Shown here: piece by piece, positions 48,000 through 58,893 of the stretch
Layout of the letters: every line of letters begins with the position of its first letter
Position numbering within the stretch: the first letter of the stretch is position 1
Assembly (NCBI GenBank): GCA_001557505.1
Contig: LSAX01000010.1
Span: 806,001 to 870,000 of the forward strand
DNA from: Reticulascus tulasneorum
Lineage: Eukaryota; Ascomycota; Sordariomycetes; Glomerellales; Reticulascaceae
DNA length: 64,000 nucleotides
Reading direction: 5' to 3'
Notes under the pieces: generated by a model
Databases searched by the model: none
Told to the model about the DNA's origin: nothing
What the model saw: the letters and a program-made list of their open reading frames with translations, nothing else
Translations under genes and position numbers: made by a program

Positions 48000-48957
48000 T
48001 AGGAGCTTCACGTCACCAATAATCATTTCGTTGCCGCTGCACTGGCAGGGTGGTGCTCCCGAAGCTCGGGGCGACGATCTCCCAGCGAGCTCCCCCAACC
48101 GCGTCACCTGTATCCGCACGTACGGTGGAGAAATCTTGAACCTCGCCGAATGCATTTGGCTGTGACAGCAGATGCTCGGCTCCAGCGGAGCTGCATTGGG
48201 TCTGCAATGTGCACGCAGAAGCACAGCTGGCTTTGCATCTGCCGCGGGCTGACTACTTGCACGTCGTGCGTACGAGGATTCCACTGCCAACGCACTTATG
48301 GCCAGGATGATGCACGGCTGGACTTGTGGATGTTACAGGGGGTTCAAGCCACTAAGACACTCCGCGGTGGTCCGGCCCAGACATGGCTTGAAGCTATCGC
48401 AGCAGAATCCGCAAAGGCACCCAAGATCCAAGCCTAGCCCCGACCTGTAGGAACTTCACTAGTTTCTCCTCCAAATTCAGGTGCATCACCCTTACTTCGG
48501 GGAAATCGCCATGCATATATTCAGGATAACCCTCCTCAATATTTTGCACAAAGCTTTTGGCAATCTTCCTCGCCCGAATCACCCCCGTGGAAGCATACAT
48601 ATTCGAACCCGGACCCCCGCTGTCGTTGATGACCGAGAGCGACATCGTGCACCAGTTGTTGGAGCTCCATGAACACAAGGATCTTTGGTCTTCCGGACGA
48701 AATTTCACAGCTAGCCGCCTTCCTTCAAATCCGCAGATCGTCCAGGGTCCCTGCTTGAGTATTGGAGATCTATTGGCGGTCGGGAACAGTCAACGCAAGA
48801 ATCGGCGCTATTGAAGGCATCGGTCGGCTGCGACGCTCTGGACTGGACGAATCCAGCCCACCGACAGCTCAGCTTTCCGCTTGCGGCCTTTGTTCCTCCC
48901 ACCTCAAAATCCCGGGCTATCCCACAACAAATTGATCAGCTCGACTTTGTCGTCGCA
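48000..48957. other. Stretch upstream of the DUF8004-type gene
   Basis: Several open frames (48150-48437 +, 48394-48708 -) overlap on both strands without splice support. No gene is called. Confidence 0.4.
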
Positions 48958-51626
48958 ATGGCAAATCCATCATCTAGACGACAGTCCTTGTCAGCTCAAA
49001 GCATGTCGAGTCAAAAGCAGAATATTAGGACGAGGAGGTTCGGCGATTTTATGGATGGGCGAGCACCGCAGAGTTCGCATGTGCAGAGATGGGATGGTGC
49101 AGCCAGGACCTGCACCGATTGGGACCACCTGAGACGTGTAAGTGGCCTCAAGTTTGAGTGCTTGTTCTGGCCTCAATCCAAAGCCTCGTGGTCTTCCTGC
49201 TAAAATTCTCCTCCTAGGATCCCGAGCTATGGTTTCGAAGCGGCAATTGTTACGTGCATCTCTACGGCAAAGGGCAATCTCGAAGGGGCCCAGCGTTCAA
49301 GCTGCCCTTCGGAGCCTTACTTGCAGCGAGGTGTCACCCCCTCATCCACAGATTCATTGCACGAGATGTGCCGGAGTCACCGGATTCGGGCATTGACCAG
49401 TACGATGATTTCGACTTCTGGAACCAGCTCAATCCCACCAAAAGGGTCGACCTCTACATTCCAGCGCCTCCAATGGCGGATACAAGTCAAGCCTTCCTGT
49501 ACCACCTAGCAACCCGCAATTTCCTGGCCTGGGTGTTTCGAAGATCAGTCGTCGGCGAACAGCTAGGAACGGCTCTGATCGGCCTTCTCAACAGCATGTC
49601 CGAGTTTCGCTGTCCCGAAGAGGACAATTTGCTAGATCTCATGGACTATCTTGATGAGGAAGGGTACCTCGATATGCGAAGTCAGCCAAACCATGCGTTG
49701 GCACTTCTGCACTTGTCCGAAGTCTTCCATATCAAGGAAATGTACATTGACGCATTTTCCCACTGCACTGGGATGAGCGAGCGATTGTTCCTCAGCCCGG
49801 AATACCAAGTGAGTGGACCCGCTGACGTCAATCTGGCGATTGCTAACGCTCCACAGCACATTAGTTCCGTCTCGAAAAGGCTAATTCGGAGGGCAAGAGT
49901 GGATATGGATGTCCGCCTCAGCCAGGCTGGAGCCATGCTGCGAACGTTTCTCGAAGAAGAGCTTTCCGAAACCCACCTCGGTCTCCCCCCGGGAGCCCGG
50001 GCACACCTTGAACGCTTCCGGAGCTTCATACTCTCCTTCTACACCACAAAACTTGGGTACTACCCGCCAGCTTCCGTAGATCCTCGAAACTCAATATTCG
50101 AGCCGGAGATATACCAACTCATGTGCGATGACTTCGAAGCATTGTACGAGTTGCTGGTAGATGAAAGCTTCACCTCGGCCGAGAGCAGCCCATTCCTGGC
50201 TCAGGGTGGGCTCTGCACAGTTCAGAGTGTGCACTCGTTCGATCTGCGGTACCGGTTCGAGTCCTTGCAAAACCCATTACCTCTGTTGCCGGAAATAAAC
50301 GTCACACCTACATCGCGACGCATGTCATGGCTACCGAGAGGCGACAAGCTCAAGCCGGATCAACGATTAGTGGCACAGGCCGCGCTCATCAAAGCATCTA
50401 ACGCATGGAAGAGGGAGTACAAACAGAATGACCTTGTTCGAGCCTTCCGCAAGTTCGAGGAGGACTCAATTGCGCCAAACCTGAGAGCCGATAGGCATGA
50501 GAAGATCACTCTGGTGGATGCCCGGAAGGTGCGGTGGATCCTGATCTACTCCATCTATCAAGTGCTGCGCAGTAGCACGCAATGCCCTCCCGAGGTACGC
50601 GACACAGAGGATGTCGAGTACAGCCTCGCCGTGTCAACAGATAACCTACCTCCTTGGAAAGAAGACCGTGCTCTTCATCAACTGATCCGCCGCCAGACCG
50701 ACTACGTTACTCGCACCCCGTCAACTACGTCAGATCGGGATTCTAGCGTCATATACACTCCCCCGAGCCTAAGCCCTGGGATCGAGATCAGGCCGGATAT
50801 TGATTACTTCGCTTTGACCCATCCCGAACAACCCAGCACCCGTTTGCCACACACTATGGCATCGCCACCGACCATTCCACCCCGCTCGCGAAGTCTGACG
50901 CGAAGCTTCTCTCGTGGCGGAACATTCCGTCGATCGTTGAGCATATTCAGCAAGACCCAGCCTGAGCCTGCCAGCGTCCAGCAGAGGAAGCCCAGTTACC
51001 ACGAGATTGTCGTTCATGGATACGGCAATGGAACAAACGCTGTAAACCTCAGTGCAGATGATGCGAGCCAGCCTCCCGTCACGCCTACTGCGACTAGAAC
51101 ATTGTCGACAGCATCAAACGCGAGCTCTGACTCAGGATCCAACCTAAGCGGAGGCTCATCCGTATCTGCCGAATCGTCCGGTCCGCCGGTCACACCGACG
51201 TGCTCGCAGCCAATATCAAAACCTTGGAGCAACCCCGACGCACAGATTGTGTCACCAACCCCCGTCCGTACTCGGAGGGGAGATATCTTTTCTTTACTGC
51301 CGCCATCAAGGAGTGTCTCTGTCAGCAACGACGCCCGGCCACGAAGTGCATTTGATGCATCTATCGGGACGCAGGTTGACAACTACGCCCACAGCTATGA
51401 GGTTCTGATACAACAGCAAGAAGATAAGATGGCGAGAGCCCATCTGGAGCCGTTGCCGTTGAGGATTCTCAAGGAGCCCGGGACCATGGCATCCATCAGC
51501 CTACCTGAAAACCCAGATGCATGGCACCGGGTACAGACTGAGGATGACGACGTCAAGCCCGAATGGGAGCAATTCAAGGACCTTGGCGGTCTGACGAGCT
51601 GGACACCCGTGTCGTTACGCGTATGA
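48958..51626 (+). CDS. DUF8004-type fungal protein
   Basis: Exons 48958-49137, 49218-49808 and 49857-51626 join in phase to 846 residues. The opening is typical of this fungal family: VQRWDGAARTCTDWDHLRR, then DPELWFRSGNCYVHLYGKGQ and RRGPAFKLPF. A helical core of about 400 residues follows, with TSQAFLYHLATRNFLAWVF, FLSPEYQ|HISSVSKRLIRRA and DARKVRWILIYSIYQVLRSS. The last 300 residues are Ser/Thr/Pro-rich with basic phosphosite-like runs (RSRSLTRSFSRGGTFRRSLS). The function is unknown. Intron 2 (48 nt) has a GTGAGT donor, a GCTAAC branch and a CACAG acceptor but contains no stop and preserves frame, so automated gene calls may retain it as 16 extra residues. Confidence 0.88.
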
Positions 51627-52303
51627 GGCAGATATCCCTCCACATGTGTACCCTGACCTGTATATCTAATGTGCCGACTCGGCATTTCACTCCTTTACTT
51701 GCGAGTTCTTTCCCTTTTGTTTTTCTCGTTTTGATACCCCATCGCCATAGCTCATCCGTTTTACTTTGTCGGGTCTATATTATTTTAGGGAAAAAGGGTT
51801 GAGGTCCGGATGGATGGTCCGTATAGCTACAGAGGCCACGCTAGCCTACAATAATAGAGCAAATTATCATATTGTCCATTCAAGTGCATCCAAGACGCCA
51901 TATCATTATAAGGCCACGCAGCTGCCACCACCCTCGTCCACACATGTGTTTCCGTGTATTTGCAGTGGCCGTCAGACTCGATCCAAGCCTACTATGCTGG
52001 CACTATCATTACCGCATTGGTATCCTAATGAACATTGGGCACAGAGCGTCTTGAGCTGGCACGAGCGAATTGCCCCTCGACAATCTGAGTGTAGACCCTG
52101 TGACATACTCCACCTAGCGACATGAGTAGTTGACATATTTCGGTTATACCTTAAGCAAGTAAATGAATGTCCCATACAGTGCATGGTGCCAATCCTGCTT
52201 GCTGGCAGATCCCCATATGTGGCTGAAGACCATTTGCCATCGCATTATAACCCCATCAGGTGCCCAGCCTAGCTTAATACCCACGCAACTCAAATTTGTT
52301 ACT
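51627..52303. other. Convergent intergenic stretch, 0.7 kb
   Basis: It lies between two gene 3' ends. T-rich 3' UTR-like sequence follows the upstream stop. No gene is seen. Confidence 0.55.
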
Positions 52304-54157
52304 CTAATCGACTATACCATCAGATTCTTCTTCACTGGATTCATCAGATGTCGGCGGATCCAGCTCGCCAGTATCATTCAACCGCATCAAGCAGTCTCGG
52401 AGAGCTGATCCCTGCTCCTTAATAAACCTCTTGATGTACCGGGAGACTTGTCGCTGTGCCACAGACTGAGTGATAATCCTCTTTGGCTCCTTGGAGAGTT
52501 TATGTGCTTTCTGCCTCTGCCTCTCATTCATCCTCTGGTTTCGTTTCTTCTTATCATCGTCAACGAATGACTTCCAGCGCTGAATGACGTCCCTGCCTCC
52601 AACGCTCTCCAGGTATCTATGGGTAGCGTGGTCGCTCTTGTGAGATTCTAGGTAGTGAGTGCATGCAACAAACACGCTTGCTTCGTTTATAACGTTGCAT
52701 GATCGAGAGACGAGGATTGCGACTTGCGATAGCTTAGTGTCAGCAACATGAGTATAACAGCGTGATAGAGACGATGTTTACAATTCTGGTGACGCAGCAT
52801 TTCTGCTCTCGTCCTGGACTTTTGTAAGCTGAATATCGCGTAGATAACCAGGCCAAAAGCGCCGGCCACCAAACCAAGTGGGTTGACGCCTGTGAGGACA
52901 GTAGGCCACGCTCCGGTTGAATAGAATGTTGCGACCGCTGAAAATGACCAGGGTGCTGAACCCACCTCACAGGCCAACACAGCGTTTGTTAGAAAGGCAG
53001 CTGCGGCAAGGCTCTGCGTGATGTCAATATCCTCTGTCTGCTTCTTTCGTTCTTTAAGATACATTTCCAGGATATCGAATCTCGAGAGCATTGACTGTGC
53101 CACAAGGAGAATGGTAGAGTAGCAAGAGCTGAAGGCTTCATCACAGCAGTCGGCCAACGCTTTCTTGTTGCGTCGCTGAGCTACGGTCGAGATGTCAGTA
53201 TGTATGCTAAGATCAGGCTGCGGTTGGCATAGACCCCATTTCTTACCTCGGATATCCTTGATGTTGTCAAAAGTGATTTTGACATTTTCTTCAACTTCTT
53301 CTATTGCCTTAGAGTAGGTGTTTCTGAGCTGTACAAGGTCAGGGGCATCCTAAAAGTGTAAGTAAGCGTGACTTTTCTCATGCCATGGGGTCCGAGAATC
53401 ACCTTGCCTCCGGAATACATGGTTTCCAAAAAGTTGCCACCCGCTTCTACGCCACGGTAGCCAAAAAGCTCAATGATTTGGCTGTTGATATTCACCTCCG
53501 CTCGTGCTCTGATGTTCCATTTGCACTTTGACGAGTTCATCTGGTACCCAGCAACATTTATTCCGGCAATCATGGAGAAGGATAGAACAATTGCCCTGGT
53601 GAATATTGATCACAACTCATTCATCGGCCTATGAGTGAGAGAAATATATGACTTACCAGTCCAGAATGTGATCGTACTCCTCGATAGGAAGATCTATTAG
53701 ATACTGTGGTCCATTTTCTAGAGCAGTTTTGAATACGGCATCACTCCAGGAATTCCTCGTAGTTTCATTGACAGGCGAGATTCCCAGAAGCGATCTAGTC
53801 GTCAGCTGATCGATGTAAGTCCTCTTACTAGGATCTGTAATGGCCCAGCATAAGCATGCCACGAGTTCCGCAAGTAAAGTACTGGTGGCTCTCGATAATC
53901 CTAGTCGAACCTAATATTAGGAAGAGATCAGTCTTGTACTGCCGCCCATCATACCTTCTGTGACATACGAAAGCGACCTCGTCCTCCTCCCGGATGGCAA
54001 CATAATCCGTTCTCAGTGGTAAGTCTCCGACAGTCTTCTCCATAAACTTGTCAAACATCGCTTTGTTCTTGCCCTTGCGGTATGTCCACCCTCGTATCTT
54101 GAAGTGATAGCCCTGTAGTTCGGCGGGTATCTGGTCTTCAAACAGTGGGGGCTGCAT
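52304..54157 (-). CDS. Orphan multi-exon membrane protein
   Basis: Six exons (54157-53969, 53910-53657, 53595-53403, 53349-53247, 53180-52782, 52722-52304) join in phase to 518 residues. The start reads MQPPLFEDQIPAELQGYHFK. Membrane segments are predicted at TLLAELVACLCWAI, WAIVLSFSMIAGINVAGY, SLAAAAFLTNAVLACEV and NPLGLVAGAFGLVIYAIFSL. Between them lies a helical, charged stretch (LVQLRNTYSKAIEEVEENVK). The C terminus is basic, then acidic (RMNERQRQKAHK, TSDESSEEESDG). No family is recognised. Splice choices at intron 1 (GTATGT, 58 nt) and intron 5 (GTAAAC...CGCAAG) are forced by frame but are less standard. Confidence 0.72.
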
Positions 54158-54953
54158 TGCAAATATCTCGTCGCCGACTTTCCTGAGTTTAGGAGTTTAA
54201 CAGATTGACCTAGGACTCGGGGCGGGGTACGTGATAGGTCTCAGGTCTCAAGTATGAGCTCGCGATAAAGAACAAAGCTCCTGGTTCCTAGCGTCGCTTG
54301 AGGAGATCGTGTTCTTATCAGTCGACCATCACCGTCTTGGAAGAGAAACAAAGTGAGGCGAGACAGACATTAATCAGAATACATTGGCCCTCCCGGGAAC
54401 CCGCAGCCTCGTGCGTTGCCCAATGGTAAAGGCAAGGCAGCCAGTGAGGAGGTTAGTATTCAAGATTATGCTTCGGCGTTGCAGGATGGAAGCAAGCAAC
54501 AAGGATAGTTACAAAAGTGCATTTTTACGATCAGGATTAACCGCGTATTGTTGCCTCTATCTTAGGTAGTTCCATGCAACCTCATAGCGAGTTGACCTTA
54601 TCCGTACCCATTCAACGATAGTCCTACCTGGAGGAAGTCTCGTCTAAAAACCATGGTAGGGCAGCTATTCGTGGAAGCTCATTTAGTTAGATAGACAAAG
54701 AGGGGTACACCGGACCAATTTTGAAGGGTTTGGACGAGCCATCTTGCCATTAGCTTGCCGAAGATGTGAATGGATGTCTTGTTGGGGCACTGCCATGTAG
54801 CGTGTACCAACGCCTCCATTGGATTGGCGGAGCCGTTTGGTGTTTCACACCAACATCTTCGGCTATGTCACCGAGGCTGTCGAATAGCACCATCATAAAT
54901 GGGCAGTAACCTATCCAGCGACGAACAGAAAATCATTTATCCCCTCATGTTTT
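54158..54953. other. Divergent promoter region, 0.8 kb
   Basis: It separates the orphan membrane protein gene (-) from the next gene (+) and must hold both promoters. I recognise no specific site. Confidence 0.5.
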
Positions 54954-56169
54954 ATGACCAAGTGGTTTATCATGCACGCCATTATCACCAGATTGGCTTC
55001 CCTCTTGACTTTGTTTCCGGTGCTTCCTCTGCTGTTCAACGCTGCCTCAGGCCTGTCATATGGCTATAGTGATCAAATCACACTGCTTGCTAACTCTAAA
55101 GAATACGAAACTCGCAGTTTCAGCGTTGGGTTCAGCCTCCAATCGTCATATGGAGCAGTGGCGCTCATTTTCGATGACTCGGAAGATGGGGGAGAGACCA
55201 TCACTCGCACATTCTATGGCGACGCGCACTACCGGCATGTCATGGCGAGGCTGTCGTTAAGTATCTCCAGGCATATTGCGTAAGAACTTCGTTCTCCTGA
55301 ACTGCAGACTTCTCTGATTCACGTTTGAATCTGGCTACCTGTGGTATGGTAAATGAATAGCGCTGACCATCTCGAACTGAAGGCCACCATATGGGTTAGA
55401 TGATCAGTACTATCTCGACCTTCCCAGAAAAGCCGCTCGTACGCTCAACAAAAAACTCGGCCTCCCCGCAAGCCCCGACGTCGGAGCGCTTGCCAGCGTC
55501 ATCAAGCAACTTCGATACCAAATCGAGTCCGAGTTTGGAGTCCGGGTGGCTTCTGCGACTGTAGCGGTTCCCCATCTAGTCGCGCTATACCAAGACGATG
55601 TGGAAGACGCTTGTGAGCATGCGGGAATTGAATACGTCAATCCTAAAGATCTATTTGAGCCCCTGTTTTGGGAAACGTCTGCTGCTTATGCCGGCTATGG
55701 ACTCGGGCTGTGCGAGCATTATATGGACGAGCCCAGGTGTGATGAAGAGAACGGCCAGCTCCCGACTCTCTCTGTGTTTTCAGTGCACTACAGCCGAGCC
55801 GCGCTTACAACATCGTTGGCAGTGATTACAAATTCTAATATAGTTTGGGATCCGGATACCAGGCGAACAGAGGATTTCACTCTCGGCAATGACGCGATTC
55901 TTCGCTACCCCAGCGAAGATGCGTATTGGGCAGACGTGAAAGGTGCTTTGCTGGAGGTCATGATTGAGAACCCGATGTACACGAAACCAGAGAAGATCAT
56001 ATTGACCGGGGATATGGTTCACGGAACGTTTATGCGAATCTTGAGAGAGACGATGGAGGCGCATATCGGCCATGTTCCGCCGATCTGGGCCGACGATGCC
56101 ATGGTCGTTGCGGCCAAGGGAGCTGCAGAGCAGAGAAGACGTACGCCGCCGTACTTCGAAAGAAATTGA
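54954..56169 (+). CDS. Secreted Hsp70/actin-fold-like fungal protein
   Basis: Exons 54954-55279 and 55383-56169 join in phase (GC|G) to 370 residues. A signal peptide or membrane anchor (SLLTLFPVLPLLFNAASG) starts the protein. The body follows a pattern I associate with fungal Hsp70/actin-like proteins: MARLSLSISRHIAPPYGLDD across the junction, LPASPDVGALASVIKQLR, SATVAVPHLVALYQDDVEDA, then ETSAAYAGYGLGLCEHY and IILTGDMVHGTFMRILRETM, which resembles the late adenosine-site strand. No clear phosphate loop is visible, so ATP binding is uncertain. A second ATG at 54972 would shorten the N terminus by six residues. Confidence 0.75.
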
Positions 56170-57141
56170 TTTGTCTGTTTCTTTCATTGAGTGATTGTAT
56201 GTAGGGTAGGGCATGTACTAGCTGTTCATCATCAAACTACTGGTTGCTTTCTGGCCTATGGTGTAAACCCCCAACAAGAGACGTGATGTTTGATGTATAC
56301 AGTGAGCCGGTAACAGGAGAAAGCTGGGCTGGCCATCGAGGATTATTCCAAATAACAATACCTGGGGATGCTCCTGTATGTCTGACTCAAACTCTCGTCT
56401 TGCGGGCTAGGGAATCCACAATAAGGGCGGCATTCAAGCTTGGATTTTGAGCCCCACCTGCTCAAGATGGAAAGCAAATACGCTTTTCACGAATGGCGAA
56501 CCGTCTTGCTCGAAGTTGCTTGGACTGCAGCCTGTGCTGCTCCAGAAAGGTTCCAAGTTTGTATTGAGGCTACCTGACGACTATGGCAATAAATCATGGC
56601 CAGCCGAAAGAGCAAAGAAGCGATTCACCACCACCGAGACTGTTTTGCCAAGTCCAAGCCGGGCTTGCGGGTCTGGTAATTCGACGCCATACCAAACCCC
56701 TCAACTTGGACAAACAAAGGGATGGCACCGGTGCGATTGGCACATTGCGGGGCGTTTTGACAAGAAGTACGGAAAATTACGAAGGATCGTCTTCCACCAC
56801 TACGCCCAAAGGGTTGAGCTGCTTCCGATAGCCTTTCACATGTCAGATGCGCGATACCTTGAGCGAATCAAGCCTCGACAAGCATCCCTTCCCTTACACG
56901 CTATACGAAGGAACGAAGTGCTGTGTTGGTATCCATTTAAAGACTCCTCCCATCCGCCTTTACGTTCTTCGCCCTTTGGCGCAATACATGTGTTTATCGC
57001 ATAGATACAGTTTTCAATTCAGTTCATCATCACATCCCGCGTGTTCCTCTCAGCATCCTGCTCAACTGTCGTCTCCGATTATTATTACAACGGCTCTGCC
57101 CTTCGTGTTCCTTGTATAATCCTCACCGTCGCCTGCGGATG
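56170..57141. other. Convergent intergenic stretch, about 1 kb
   Basis: The 185-codon open frame at 56447-57004 (+) starts with TTG, has no family resemblance and overlaps other open frames. I treat it as chance. Nothing else is seen. Confidence 0.5.
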
Positions 57142-57964
57142 TTATTCTGTCTTGGTAGTCTTCGACGCGAGGGTTAGGCCGTCAAGGATATCGCTGCCCA
57201 TGGAGAAGATCATGTAGGCCGAGCCGACAAGCCATGCGCCGCTGTCACGGTTAGTTTTTTGCTCCGGACGCGACTGGCAGCTACGAGCACTTACTTCGGG
57301 ATGATCCAGAGGAGAATCAGGTCGCCGGTTGCGTTGTGGCCGATATTGTCGAAGTTCGAGTAGTACTCGTTCAACCCTATTCGCAAGTCAGCCTCGCCAC
57401 TCAACCGATTGTCCTATTTTGCCCTGTTGCTGGTTTGGAGAACTCACAATACAGGACCGTCTTGCTAAGTGTCATAACAGCCGCACTGAACCCGACCAAG
57501 AGCGCCAACGCGCCCTCCCTCCCACCGACACTCTTTCTTGTCCCCGTTACGCTCCCTTCGACAGCGCGCCCATGCGAGAAATATAGCCACAGGTATGCCC
57601 CATACATGAGGGTTTCGATCACGTTCAGGGTGCCTTGCGCAGATGTGAAGCCGTTGTTCGCATTGAATGCCTTCCACCCGTACACGTAGTCGACCTCGCC
57701 GTAGAGCTTGTAAGGGACGTACAGCGGCCAGTGGAAGCGACCGCCGGGCATGGTCAGCGGGCGCAGCAGCACGTAGCCTGTGTCCCAAGCGACGAGAGGT
57801 AGGGAGACGGCGAGCCAGAAGAGGGTGAGCGGGTTTGGGGCGTGCGACCAGCCGTAGGACGAGGAGGACTTCGTGAGAGCGCGGGATTTGACCTTAGAGG
57901 GGGTCGTCGAGTTGCCATTCTCGCTGGGTGCGACAGCACGGGACGCGGAGCGGGTTGCGACCAT
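57142..57964 (-). CDS. Four-TM membrane protein of the EXPERA-like type
   Basis: Exons 57964-57448, 57376-57295 and 57241-57142 join in phase to 232 residues. After a basic, Ser-rich N terminus come four membrane segments: LTLFWLAVSLPLVAWDTGYV, TLNVIETLMYGAYLWLYF, ALALLVGFSAAVMTLSKTVL and ILLWIIPNGAWLVGSAYMIF. The junction motifs TVLYWLNEYYSNFDNIGHN and WIIPNGAW are highly conserved in ascomycete homologues. The arrangement resembles emopamil-binding/EXPERA proteins of the ER, but the catalytic pattern is not evident and the function is not established. Divergent from the zinc-finger regulator. Confidence 0.85.
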
Positions 57965-58893
57965 TGTGGCGGGGATGCGACTGGAAGGTACGTCGTCGTT
58001 CGTAGGTAGGACCAAGATGTGTAGGGTCTGTCAGGGAGGACAAGAAGACATGCTCGGGAGCGAGGAAGAAAAGAAATGGCGGTGATGGGCACTATGTCGC
58101 ATTGGGGTCGCGTGCGACAGAGTGTGTGCGCAACGAGACCGAATACGAATCGCTCAGTGGCTCGCTCTGCTTTCTACCCGGCATTTGCCTCCCGCGCGAA
58201 TATATGCTTCCGTCCCGAAACGGTTTCGTGTGGCGGCCTACCTAAGTCTAGCTGACTGCTACATTAAAATGATCTTTCGCACTGGCAAATTATCACTCGG
58301 GGTTTCCGTACCTGTGTTCGTGCCGTAGAATGGCGCTATCAGTCTTTGCTTTGCCCCTGAAAAAGGCGGGGTCTGGGGACTCGGGAACGATCGAACCCAT
58401 CGAGGGTTCCGCCACAAGTTCGTAAGGAAAAGGTTCGGAACCTGTGACACATTCAATCCATTGACGCCCCATGGGCTAAGTCGTCGATGGGATGTGCGTA
58501 TCATCATTGTCCACGAAGCTCAAGAACTTGCATCAGCCCGTTACAAAATAGGATTCCTGGAGTAAACGCTGGAGGTTCAACGCAGTAAACAATCCAACTG
58601 TTTAGCGCACAAATTATGACAATCTGCGGGGTGGGCAATAAACACTGAATGGGGCCGGGCCACTCGGAGCATGCAGGTGGGGCGCCTAAGCCTGCCTGGC
58701 TATCCAGTGCGACAGCTGGTGACGGGGCAAGCAATGCGGTTCTTACAAATCCAAAACTCACTTCAAGAAGAACGATATCACCCTTTGGGGACGATTTCCA
58801 CTGTTTCGATATAGCCCATGGAGAAAGAACCCTGGAAACCCATTTCACGCCCTCTAGATCAGGAGCGCTCGGTAGTCCAAGATAACCTCCGAA
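57965..58893. other. Divergent promoter region, 0.9 kb
   Basis: It lies between the EXPERA-like gene (-) and the regulator (+). The 148-codon minus-strand open frame at 58504-58950 starts with GTG and overlaps the regulator's first exon, so it is not called. Confidence 0.5.

Noticed and set aside
56447..57004. 185-codon open frame (+)
   Set aside because: It starts with TTG, has no family resemblance, no splice partner, and is overlapped by other open frames of similar quality.
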